Source of the DNA: Pardosa pseudoannulata
Lineage: Eukaryota > Arthropoda > Arachnida > Araneae > Lycosidae
NCBI GenBank assembly: GCA_032207245.1
Contig: CM063498.1
Location: 56,213,954 to 56,277,953, forward strand
Direction of reading: 5' to 3'
DNA length: 64,000 nucleotides
Shown: one piece after another, positions 27,310-38,367 of the stretch
Position numbering within the stretch: position 1 is the first letter of the stretch
Layout: every line of letters begins with the position of its first letter
Program-made: the position numbers and the translations under genes
The notes under the pieces: generated by a model
Databases searched by the model: none
Seen by the model: only the letters and a program-made list of their open reading frames with translations
Told to the model about the DNA's origin: nothing

Positions 27310-27313
<4 letters not shown>
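26073..27313 (+). mobile_element. Compact Ty3/gypsy LTR retrotransposon, internally deleted
   Basis: Two 328-bp direct LTRs (26073-26400, 26986-27313) begin TGTGGTAGCC and end CCTCCCACA; I count three differences between them. A primer-binding site TGGGGGTTCGTCCTGGAT begins at 26405, matching the tRNA-Pro type. A purine-rich tract ends at GGAGGCCGAGA just before the right LTR. Only 585 bp remain between LTRs, coding for an integrase C-terminal tail; gag, protease, reverse transcriptase and RNase H are gone. It inserted in a TA microsatellite, so no target duplication can be read. Confidence 0.9.
26502..26765 (+). pseudogene. Ty3/gypsy integrase C-terminal fragment
   Basis: The 87-codon open frame reads RRRKTARKYKVGDMVAIQRT and continues with KFLGPYKITKIKNNDRYDVEK before a stop. 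YKVGDMVAI followed by FLGPYKI is the usual beta-barrel tail of gypsy integrases. No HHCC or DDE domain precedes it. Confidence 0.85.
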
Positions 27314-27368
<55 letters not shown>

Positions 27369-27493
27369 TGCTGAACTACTTGCAACCACAGTCATATTGA
27401 GGGTGTAACAGACAATTCCAGGACTTCCCTAATCGTTGATGGGGGCTGAGAACTTTTTTTTTTCAGTATGTGAACTGAAATGGAATGAGGATT

Positions 27494-27662
27494 TAATTTA
27501 GTTTGGTTTAAAGCGCTACAATCTACTGTTTTGCAACATGAGAGTTAACGAGACCTACTGCTTAAAGTCGGTCCTGAACTACTACTAACATCCATGAAGG
27601 AAGTAGGATTCGAACTCGGGTACTGAAGAGTGGCTCCCTACCGTTCAGTCATCGTTCAGCAA
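27494..27662 (-). repeat. tRNA-derived SINE, family 1, diverged
   Basis: It has the family order on the minus strand: GCTGAACGATGAC head, GAGTTCGAATCC B box, the TTTAAGCAGTAGGTC block and GTTGCAAAACAGTAG. No clear target duplication is visible. Confidence 0.7.
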
Positions 27663-27716
27663 CAGAGTAAATCATATTCGTATGTTTGAAAACCTGACAC
27701 ACAAGCACATATATAT

Positions 27717-28139
27717 TGTTGCGAGCTTACAGGTTCACAGATTAAATGGATTTTCTGAGCCAAAACACAACTAAAATTTATTGAAACTTTTAAATAAACA
27801 GTAATGCAGATTAGTAGCACATTATACTACAGTACAACAGACGGGGTGTACTATCACTCCAACTATAGAACTCTATGCAGATGTTTCCTGAACGACTCTC
27901 TGAATGCAACTGAACTCCAACTAATGAGCTTAAGTTTCCTTTTATACGGTAAAGGAACTTTCTGGGTACTGAACCTTTTGAAAGTTAGCATATCCCTAAT
28001 GCCGCCAACTTCAAGACAAAATTTACTTGCCAAAAACTTCGACAAGGAGTTATTATCTCATCAATTTGTCAAGATACTATCAAATTTATCTAAACATTAC
28101 GCCCGGTGTAGAACATTTGCACAAGCTAAATTCGTGACA
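27717..28139 (-). mobile_element. Probable solo LTR (about 423 bp)
   Basis: The segment starts TGTTGCGAGC and ends TTCGTGACA; the reverse complement starts TGTCACGAA and ends CTCGCAACA, a TG...CA pair. AT-rich flanks (ATATAT on both sides) fit a target duplication but are ambiguous. The open frame through it (27804-28184) has no recognisable protein. Confidence 0.5.
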
Positions 28140-28567
28140 ATATATATATGTATATATATAAATAAATCCAGATGCCCAAAATAGAAACTAATGTCTGTAC
28201 ATAAAGGTCAAATGCTATATTAGTCAACAGATGTGAAAACCGCTGCCGTTTAACGCAATCTAGTGACATTTAAAAATTCAAATAAATTCTGATTTCAATT
28301 AAGTATACGAATATCTGCTCTCCATAACAATCGAGCTCTTCGTGTCGCCGGGTTTATACGAGTGGAATCACTGCGTCGAGTCAAAGAGACGTTGGTCGCG
28401 AAGGGGTTAAAGAATTTATTAGAAATTTTCACAAATAATTTAGATTTCAATATATTTTTTCTAGTTTGTTTTAAATATTTAATCATTCGTTAGGGATGAA
28501 ATTTTTTTCACTCTTTCACATGGTATAATTTGTTTAAAAATATTTTTAAAAGCAAACCACCCAAAAG

Positions 28568-29238
28568 CAGGGCCTGACTAAGATACTGTTGTGCCCAGGG
28601 CACAATCCAATTTTTGTGCCCTCCACCCCCCCCATTGCAAATTTATAGCGAGAAGTTATTATCATAATTACAATCATATAAAAATTATAACATTATATTT
28701 GCAAACATACTTAAGAAATTAGCATTAAAGTAATATTCAAAATTAAAAACACCAAATTTTCCTTTTACGTAATCATTATTATCTTTTTTTAGCCATGCTA
28801 AAAATTAAGGAATTTTAAAGACCTAGAGTGACCCACTTTTTTTATTTTTACCTTGTCACACTCACAAGCTCTGTGTTGCAGAAAATAAATAATAATAAAT
28901 TAAAAATAATTTAAATTGATGAGATGATTTAATGGTTTATAGTGGTACATTGCTAATAATCTGTCTTATAAATATACAATAACCTGTAGGAAAAATATAG
29001 CACCAGGTTTGTTGAGGGAATTAATTATCAGGTAAATAACAGTAAAATTAAAGTAAATTGAAAACAATATAGTTCATGTCAAATAAAATTACCTCATACA
29101 ATTATTTATTAAAACTTAATGATGGTAGCATAAGTTTGCAATTTTCCCCCACTCAATATGTGTTTCAAGCACTCTACTAAATTTTCATGCCCCCTACAAT
29201 TTTTGTGCTCCAAGTGCCTATGCGATAATCAAGCCCTG
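28568..29238 (+). mobile_element. hAT-like nonautonomous element (671 bp), complete copy
   Basis: The ends are CAGGGCCTGACTAAG and, inverted, CAGGGCTTGATTATC. Flanking 8-mers CCCAAAAG and AACAAAAG agree at six positions. It carries GTGCCCAGGGCACAATCC near its left end, itself a short palindrome. A second copy starts at 63358. There is no coding sequence. Confidence 0.75.
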
Positions 29239-29393
29239 AACAAAAGAACAATTTTCCTCTTATGTTAACATAGAGCTATAGGAATACAATATAGCTGATA
29301 CCCAACCCTGTTAAAATTCCATTGTGTAAGATCAGCAGAATGAAATGGTTTTATGATTTGGAATAAAAGTTATTAGGGTTTAGAATCGAAAAT

Positions 29394-29752
29394 GGAGCTG
29401 CAGCAGCTCAGTCGACAAAGGCAATGATCTTGTAACTGAGAGGTTGCGGGTTCGGAGCTTGAGCTAACCTAAGATCTGCCGTGTTTGTTAAAGGTGACTG
29501 GGGCACATAAAATATGTTCAAGGTCACAATGCCCTCGAAGTTCTTAATCAATATCTCTGGGGATGGCAGGCCAAGTTTATGGGTCTTCTGCTTGGTTCTT
29601 GCTTCAAAATTATGAGGACCCACTTGAGCAAAGTCGTTCTTTCAACCTAGTGTTACTCATTAAAAGGAAAGACTCACTCCTTTGCCTTTTAATACGAGTA
29701 GCATATGGATCAATCATGCTGTGTTTGTCTAAGTGGCATAAGCAACAACAGG
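29394..29752 (+). repeat. tRNA-derived SINE, family 2 (about 359 bp)
   Basis: The head GGAGCTGCAGCAGCTCAGTC with B box GGGTTCGGAGC leads into a 280-bp body and a CAACAACA tail. Flanks ATCGAAAAT (29385-29393) and ATTGAAAAT (29753-29761) are a near-perfect 9-bp duplication. Confidence 0.8.
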
Positions 29753-29759
29753 ATTGAAA

Positions 29760-31081
29760 ATTACAGTTTATATTCTTACTTTTCTAGCTATTTAATTATT
29801 ATCCCATCTTTACAAATCCCCTATATAATAATAGCCTAAGTTATTTGTCAGTCTGTCCTCGAATTTATGAAGTGGTTGGACCTAGAATGCATAGTCATTC
29901 ATGTTGGATTTTTGTTGAGTTACGATTAGCAATGTTCGAAATCCACCCTTCCTCCATTTTCTGGCCTTTAATACCATTATTTCAAGCACTATTTTCCCCA
30001 GTTAGAAGCAGGTGATTAAATTTTTCAATTTATCACATAATAAATATGTAAAAATAACATTTTGATGCATGATGACGTAATTCCTTTAACCATCTCATTT
30101 AATCATTTCTTATTTTAAATTATTTAAATATGTCTGCATTGTTTCCATACATTTTATCACTGAACTTAGATATTACATAAATAATTGTCTTTTATATTTG
30201 GCTTAGATAATAGATTAGGTACATAAGTGATAATTTTGAATTTAATCATAATCTTTTGTTGCAATGAAAATTTTATCACCGGTATTAACAACAAATTGTA
30301 TCTACCTCCAGGGTGCAGTGGAAATGATAGTTTCATTCCTTTACTTCCATTCACTGAGGCAAAAAAAATTGGGAAGAACTTAACGATAAGTTTGACATAG
30401 CTAAGAAAACTTTGAATTATCTTTCTAAATGAATTCAACATGATTCTGTACTGCATTCCCAGTACCGGAAGACTTTAGAGGAGTATGGAGGAAAACAAAT
30501 TATCAAGCATGTACCAGGTAATTCTCAGCAACAAACTCAAAAAACATACCATTTTTTTTTAACTGACTTATAAGATACTTTACAATTTTGGAAAATTAAA
30601 AATTTTACTGATCCCGTCATATGCTAGTCTTTTAATATATGCTTATTTGCAATTTGAATATTTTGTGTAATAGTTAAAAAGTTTTGTCACTACTAAAATT
30701 TTGATATAAGTATTTTAATAAACAAATATATAAGAAAAGTAAATATAATTAATATTAACTTATTAATATTATAAAAATAACTGCTGTATCTCAAATAAGC
30801 ATTGAAACACTCAGATGCCGTAATGATTATACATTTGACATTTTCTAATAAAAGTGTTATAATAACCCATAGTAAACTTTTATATAACTGCTTACTTTAA
30901 GAGACATAGAAGATTTCCTTACAAATATACATTCCAATTACTATAAGTTATATGCTTTGATAAAATAGAAAATAAATTCAAAACAAATCTGTTCAATTTA
31001 ACTATTAAATAATGAGTAAATAGATTGAAACAAGTGATATTAAATGATTAAATATTTATTTAATAAAATATCAAAAAATAA
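29760..31081. other. ALG2 downstream region, no gene seen
   Basis: AT-rich sequence. A minus-strand AATAAA about 25-30 bp beyond the ALG2 stop is a candidate polyadenylation signal. The reading frame at 30166-30456 has no recognisable content. Confidence 0.6.
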
Positions 31082-34033
31082 TTATTTTAGTGATTCAATA
31101 AGTAAAGATAACTTTTTCACAAAAGTTTGGAATGAAAAATTCTTGCGAACATGCTCAGAAGCAGATGTGCCAAGCTCTCTGGCTAAACTTCGATCTTTTG
31201 TTAGAAGGAGCATCTTTTCAGCAAAGGCTTCAGGTTCTGGTTTACAAAGATAACCAGTTTCTTCATGTAACACAGTTTCAAGTGGTCCCCCTGAATCACA
31301 AGCAATAACTGGTCGGCCTAGCAGCATAGCTTCAAGAGGAACTATCCCAAAATGTTCATTGGAGGGAGTATACAAAACTGCTGTTGAAGAGTGAAAAAGC
31401 AATTTCTTAACTTCGTCATCCGGTGACTTCAGAAAAGATACTCTTTCCCTCAGATTTAACCTGTCTACTTTTTCATTTAATTCTTGAAAATATTTTTCAT
31501 TTTCTTCTACTCTATCATCATAGCCACCAGCAATAATTAAATGAATTTTAGAAAATTCTTCAAAAGTAAGTTTCTGCTTTAACCAATCTAGAAAACAAAG
31601 AAAAAAATCAAAGTTTAAATGCTTTGAAATAAAAATTAAAAACACAGTAAAATTAATGATTTCTTTTTTCTTTAAGAGTACATCCGAATTTAAGAAACTT
31701 TACCATGTGTGGGTACAGCTACATAAAAGCCTTAATATTTGAATGCAATCCTTTTAACAGTTTCAGATATACAACTCATCACTGTGTTTTAAGGTAGTTG
31801 GGAACTAGCCATATTGTTTTCTCCAAACTCCATCTTAACCTATATGGAAAATTGGTCTACTTCTAAGTGATTTGTATTTAAAGATTTCTTTAAGCAAATT
31901 TTACATGATAGAGTTAGTTCTACAGACTATGTGGGTTTAAATTTTTAAAAATGAAAAATTATTTAATTTAAATTTTTTTGGAGAAAAATTTCGAAATTGT
32001 CCTCTTTGAATGATAATATTACCAACATTAATAGATCCATTATGTTACCAACATACAGAATGGGTCATGACAACCATGGTGTATTTTCCACTTTTATCAT
32101 GTGATAAAATTTATTTAAAGAAATCTTAAAATACAAACCAACCTGAAGTAGAAAGGTTGTTCCTCATAAGTTAACAGGAACTAGAGAAATTTAATGTAAC
32201 CAGTACCCAAGTGCTTTAAGTAATGAACTCAGGTTCCTAAAATTATAATGTTGTAACCTAAAATAGTTAACCTTTTTAAAATAAAAATGCACATAAAATA
32301 TTTTATACTCTTGATTTTATTTATTTCCTTTGTTAAAATGTGGACACTGAATCTTTTTAGTACAGAAAAAAATGAATGTTTTTCTATTATTCAATAAGAG
32401 GTTTTATTTAAATTTTTAAAACTACTTCAAATTTTTATAGCTACAATAAAACATACATCCAAGTACCAAACACTTAACATATATTTCAAACAGGTAAATT
32501 AATTTAAAGTGTATTTTTAGTTAATTAAATGTAACTTAATAGTAAACATTAATGTGATGTTCAGAATCATAGAGGAACTAAGATTAATATAATTCAAAAA
32601 CACTAGACATCTCTTTAAAATTAGAATTGCCCTCATTAATTAACCCTCTGACAGCTCAATTTGTAAACCAAGATCTCTTTAAAAATTGCGTATTTTTTTT
32701 GTTGCATAGTTTAAGTATATATAAGCATACTATCTATAATTCTATTATCTAATATAATTATAGTTCTAGTCATATAATTCCATTTATTACCTAATTAAAT
32801 GTCTAATACTGTATATAATTTATTCCACTGATTAAACGGTGAAAAGGCGAAATGTACTTCTTAAAAAAGGAAGAACAACACATGCCTGCAAAAATCACAG
32901 GATGAGCAAATTTTGTTACATTTGAATTCCCATGGAAATAGCAGGATAAGCAGTCAGAGGGTTAAAAGTAACTGAAAGATCACCTGAAATAAGCACATAA
33001 TTTTACTCAATACTGAATGCTGAAAAAGGATTTTAAAATCAGCACAGAATTCCTTTTTACATTTTGTAAGCTGAGACATATGTTTCAAACCAACTTTGAA
33101 TTTAATGATATTAATTACAACAAAATTAATGTGCAATTTTAAGTGATCCTATATACATAATTACAGAAACAAAACCCATGTCTTAACTTGGTCCATTAAT
33201 ATTTACAAACATACTGCTGAGAAATAAAAAATAAATTTAGATAGTAAAAGAAACAAACCCATGGCTTTAACAGCAAGCATCACATTTTTCTTCCGTTCAT
33301 ATCTGTTCAAGGAAAGAAAAATAGTTGTTGCTTTTGTCTTGATATTCAATTCCACTTTTCCAACAGGCCTCAACAAATTTTCTATGTTGATTGTTGGGTA
33401 CACAATATCTAATTCTCTATTTTTCAAGGACTTAAATGTTTCCTTAAAGACTTTAGCTGAAAGTAAATATTATTATAGTACTTTCTAAATAGTTTCTAAA
33501 ATTTTTAAAGTGTTACATACAAACATATAAAGGATTAAAAAAAATACAAAGATTACAAAATAGAATTGGGAAACCAAATTAAATTATATGGTTCAGAAGA
33601 AATCAACTGAATAGGTTAAAATGATTGCTATTTTGTATTACTTTAAATATATCATGCAGTTTGTACTAAACAATATCTTTATATATGGAAACATTGTTTT
33701 TAAATTAACCCTCTTACTTTCTGAGGCACTAAAGGTTTAGCAGTTTGTCTTTTCACAAAAATCACATTAACAACTTGCCAGTAATCAACTGAATGGAATA
33801 AAATGTAAATTTTCTGCAATTCAGATGAAAAGCTGCATCAAGCCTATGCCAACAGGAACAGAACTAATTTATGTTAATGGTAGCCAAAATTATAAGACCT
33901 TACAATACTCAAAGTCCAACATGAACTAAAATTGTTAAAAGCTCAAAATTATTTTTAACATAACTTTAAGCTTATTGCAATAATGTTAAGAATAAAATAT
34001 AATAGAACATATTCAAATATTTTATGAGTAAAG

Positions 34034-34125
<92 letters not shown>

Positions 34126-35040
34126 GTGATAGAATATATATTAAAATGTATTAACCAAAACTTTTTTGATAAAAGAGGATTTTATTGAAAATATTTAATG
34201 AAAAAAATCTATTTTTCTTTTTTTTTTTTTTACTTTTTATGCCTAGGAAGAACTGCTTTTATATAGTTTGGTTAGTGTTTATTGACTATTCCTTCATCCC
34301 ATATTTTCTTATTTAAAGAAATTAATTGATTTGTGCCATATAAAGTCATTTTAAATTGAAATTTTATTTAAAAAAATTTAGTAATGTCCACTAAAATAAT
34401 AATTGAAATAATTTGTAAAAACAAAGAGTAAGGAGATAAAATGTAAGTTATGATGTATAATTTTGATATCAAATTGTACTGTGATGTATTCTTTTTGAAT
34501 TAGATTATTAGCAATAGAAAATAAATTATGAAAATGTTTAGTTGGTTTGGTTTGGTTTAGTTTATAGTGCTACGGTCTACTTTTTGCAACACGAGGGCTA
34601 ATGAGACCGGGACCTACTGCTTAAAGCCGATTCCGAACGGCTACGAACATCCATGCCATAGTGGGATTCGAACCCACGAACTCCGGTTCCATAGGCCAGC
34701 ACCCTAACCATACAGCCATCGTTCGGCGAAAATGTTTAGAATAATCAGATATTTTTGATGAACTGGAAACTAAGAAAGGAAAGAGAGTGCAGTTCATGGG
34801 TGCATTTCTCTTCTTTTGTTTGATAGAATATACATTTTAAAAAAACTTTCAATAGATGATGCTTTTACTTTTTTAATTCCCAGTCAATTAAACAGAGCAC
34901 TCATATGAACATAAAAGTAAGCTTCTGTACATTGGGCTAAGTTATGAATTTACTGGGAATCTACATTGATAATTGGCAGTTAAATACTTTAGTAGTTAAA
35001 TAATTTCTTGCACACAGGTGGCTAATTGCCCAGAATTGAT

Positions 35041-35082
<42 letters not shown>

Positions 35083-36330
35083 TATACTATATATGATAAT
35101 TTATTATATTTATAAAGAGATTATAAAATTAAATATCAGTAGTAATATTATTTATAATTTATACATAATTATTTATCTTGAACATTAGTAACTTTACAAA
35201 ATTTGTATATTTTGATAGTTGCAATTTCAATTATTTTCAGTGACAACAAATGATTATGATTATTTTACAAGTGTTTTAAGATTTCTATCTTAAGTGAAGA
35301 GCCTAAGTCTTTCGTTATAAAGTATTGTACAATACTTTTAAAACATAACTTTTGAATAAAACTTATATAATTGTTAAACTTACAAAAATTATATAAAGGA
35401 TTTTTATAATCTTTCCTGTACTGTATATTTATATAAAGATTACATGCTTTTTCTGCTTTATTTTATACTGAAACTATACCAAAATTCATTGAGGAAGTAA
35501 ATTAATATATATTCTGTATATATATATATTATATATATATATATATATATATTTTACAGGTTGTTGCCTCAATAATTTTTTTTTTAATTTTGTGTCATAT
35601 ATAAAGTATAAACTTTCAGTTTTTTACTCTATATTTTGAGATAATATAGTTCCACATCATTGCTATTTCATACCATGATTTCATGAGAAACATTATCACA
35701 TTATGAATGGTTGTAGCATTTTAATCACAACAGACATTTGCCAGCCGATCCAAGTGGTAGTCAAATGATTATTTTTTCTATTCTCTGTTTTACAACTTGC
35801 AAATATAAAAGAAGAAAAATATTTTTTAAATGTATACCTGTGAAATTGCTGTTAACGATTATCTTATCTGCCATGCCAGTTGTTTTTTCTTCCAGGTAAT
35901 CAAGGGGTAATCTGTAAAGCCATTTAAACCAATTTTTTCTGTCAGTCAATAATTGATCTGGGAAGTGACAATAAAATATAACTTTCAACCTTTTGAACCT
36001 TAAAATTGGTATACACGCTGATACTTGATCACATATAACAATATTTGGTTGAAAGTCAGAAAAAAAGACTAGGTAAAACGCTGCATACATCATTCGAAGA
36101 TATGCACAGAGTGCATAAAACCGTCCGAAAATCTTTCGAGGAAGCCAATCTCCTACAACTATGGTTTTCAAAGATCCATCTTTAGTCTCTGAAAAACAAT
36201 GACTTTCATCGTGATGTGCGGTAAAAATACATATTTCGTGAGATTTAGATTTAAGAGCTAAAGCGGCATCTACAACAAGTCTTTCGGCACCTCCAATACC
36301 GAGATCGGGATGAAGAAAAGCCACTCTCAT
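31082..36330 (-). CDS. ALG2: Alpha-1,3/1,6-mannosyltransferase ALG2, complete, three exons
   Basis: The enzyme adds the second and third mannose (alpha-1,3 then alpha-1,6, from GDP-mannose) to Man1GlcNAc2-PP-dolichol on the cytosolic face of the ER, in the lipid-linked oligosaccharide pathway for N-glycosylation. Exons: 35838-36330, 33259-33456, 31082-31587 (stop included). Phases join cleanly to 1197 nt, 398 aa, close to the roughly 416 aa of animal homologues. The N-terminus reads [19 protein letters not shown], with the glycine-rich donor-side loop of GT-B family 4 enzymes. A hydrophobic stretch (about residues 95-115) is the likely membrane-association segment. NRYERKKN (about 215-222) and the EX7E motif EHFGIVPLE (Glu 308 and 316) mark the catalytic and nucleotide-sugar site. 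Intron 1 holds a SINE and long TA runs; intron 2 holds a TTAA element. The start codon is 577 bp from the divergent LTN1 start. Confidence 0.96.
32644..32961. mobile_element. Nonautonomous piggyBac-like TTAA element (318 bp) in ALG2 intron 2
   Basis: TTAA lies on each side (32640-32643, 32962-32965). The ends are CCCTCTGACAGCTC and, inverted, CCCTCTGACTGCTT. The interior is AT-rich and non-coding. Confidence 0.75.
34038..34122. repeat. (TA)n microsatellite, longest in the window
   Basis: Roughly 42 TA units in ALG2 intron 1. Other TA runs are at 25987-26039, 27314-27365, 35044-35078, 35518-35552 and 38329-38400. Confidence 0.97.
34542..34727 (-). repeat. tRNA-derived SINE, family 1, best-preserved copy (186 bp)
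   Basis: Twelve-base target duplications GAAAATGTTTAG lie at 34530-34541 and 34728-34739. On the minus strand the head starts GCCGAACGATGGCTGTATGG (A box) with B box GGGTTCGAATCCCACTA, then a body with TTTAAGCAGTAGGTCCCGG, ending in AAACCAAACCAA repeats. It lies in ALG2 intron 1. The head folds like a tRNA but continues into a SINE body, so it is not called as a tRNA gene. Confidence 0.92.
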
Positions 36331-36907
36331 TTCAGAAAAGTGTATATATCGCCATAAAAGATTAAATTAACGTTTATGTGTATTAATTACAGATCTCAAC
36401 TACTACAGTTTTTACATCCAAGATTCACAACCATTTATTTGCCATTACAACGATCAGCTGACAGATATAATGCTGACAGGTTTTTAAACGTAGAATAACA
36501 ACTTTAGCGCTGCCAGTTTCATAAAATTACTTTTATTTCATAAATTTTAATGTAAAGATTTAAAATATAAGACAAGATTCATTCTAAAAATATTTTATAT
36601 GATGTCAAACGGCAGTGAAATATTAAATTTGGTGTTTATTAAAGCGTATTTAATGAAAGTCATAGATACTCTCCACAACTAACTTCAATTTTAACTCCTT
36701 TTTCTCTTTCTGTTGATGTTTTGCTACGTAGAAAACGTGGATTTCCTGATGCACTTTAGGGTCGCCCCTAAAAATGGACTGATTTGAAGTGACTCACGCG
36801 GTTGAAATTACCATTAAAAGATTTTCCTAACATATTGTTATGATTTGAATCTGAAATATTCTTGAACTTTAATTGCCCTTTTCGCAGAAGGTCATAACGC
36901 TTGCATC
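36331..36907. promoter_or_regulatory. Shared intergenic promoter region of divergent ALG2 and LTN1
   Basis: The 577 bp between the ALG2 ATG (minus) and the LTN1 ATG (plus) must hold both 5' untranslated regions and both promoters unless there are unseen upstream noncoding exons. It is somewhat GC-richer near the LTN1 side (about 36715-36800), with a run reading GGGTCGCCCC. No clear TATA box can be assigned. Bidirectional promoter use is inferred from gene order only. Confidence 0.6.
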
Positions 36908-38323
36908 ATGGGGAAATCGAAAAAAGCAAACAGAACTAAAGGAAATACCAGAGTAATTTTAAAATTGTTCTATTTGATTTATTTTGATATGTATATATAT
37001 GTATAGTGTTAATTTAAAGTATATTGGTATATATGTATTGAATTACACTTTTATATAATTCTGTTTCACCAAATATGTGAATTGACTAAAATGACATTAT
37101 GACAGTTTAGTCAAAAGAGCTGTAATAAAAATTTTCATGATTTTTTCAATGTTAAAATGTAACAATTGAAAAAAATCATCAATTTTTTCAATGTCTTCAA
37201 TGTAAAAATTTTCAATGTTATCATGATTTACTCCTATCCATTCAAAGAGCAGTACTTTCCTGAATATTTTGTGTATATAAATGTATCTCTTTGGTGAAAG
37301 AAAATCCAAATCCTGGTATTTTGATTAAGTCTCTCAAAATATTTTAACAAATTAGTCTGCTATTTCACTATGTATTTTTAAGCCATAAATTAGTTTTCTT
37401 ATATATCTGATTGGTATGTTAAATAATTATCATTTCCCAAGAGTTTTGCCTGTTATTTTTGAACATCTGTTTCCACCCTTTCACCAGTTTCAGATGCAAA
37501 GTTGGAAAAAAATCAGGATTTAAAAAAAAAATCAGATTTATTTGATTTAAATCAGATTTATTTCATTTTTTTTTCTGAATTCTAATTTTAATTATTGTTG
37601 TGTTTTTGTATTTTTTGCAGTATACATGGAATTGTTTATTATAAGTAACAACTTATCTATCTTGTATATTCTACACACTGATTACTGAAAATTATATAAA
37701 TTTTAATCTAAATACATTCTATTATTTTGTAATTGGATAGTTTAACTAAATAAGGTGTAAATTTAAAGAAATTAAATATTCATTTAATGCAAACTATTTA
37801 TTTTTAAAAAAATTACAATTATTTCAATATTCTTTTAAGCAATGAATGATGGATTTAACCGTTTCAATAAAAACACTAGTTTTGATGCTTTTCCAAGGCT
37901 AATTTGTTATGAAGGTTAGAATGAACAATACCAAAAGAAGAAAACTGTCTTTCTATTCTTGCAGATGAAGCCACGGCTGTTGTTATTTGATAGATAAACT
38001 GGATTTCAAGTTCTGTAATACTCTCTTTACCTCCCATTACATAAAAGTAATTCCACTAGTCATAACTAGTCATTGTACCTACCCCTACTACATACTTTCT
38101 GATAACAACCTCTAAATTCTTGGAAAACATGTTATCTATTTACACTTATTTACTTATTGGTATTTCTGTGCTGACTGATTCCCAATTCTCCTGTCTTTGG
38201 AATATAGATTTTAAAAGAAGTGAAAAAAATGATTTAAATCAATGATTTTTTTTTTAAATCAACTGATTTAAATCATGCTAACCCTGTTCAGATGTAATAA
38301 ATTTAAAACAAAATTAATTTGTG

Positions 38324-38367
<44 letters not shown>

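Noticed and set aside
27804..28184. 126-codon open frame
   Set aside because: It lies in a TG...CA bounded LTR-like segment and shows no domain; composition suggests chance.
28318..28410. Right-hand end of a possible TTAA element (CGCGAAGGGGTTAA)
   Set aside because: No matching left terminus was found, so the element cannot be bounded.
34655..34727. Possible tRNA gene (A box and B box on the minus strand)
   Set aside because: The same head occurs with a shared non-tRNA body, an AAACC tail and target-site duplications at several loci, so it is a SINE.
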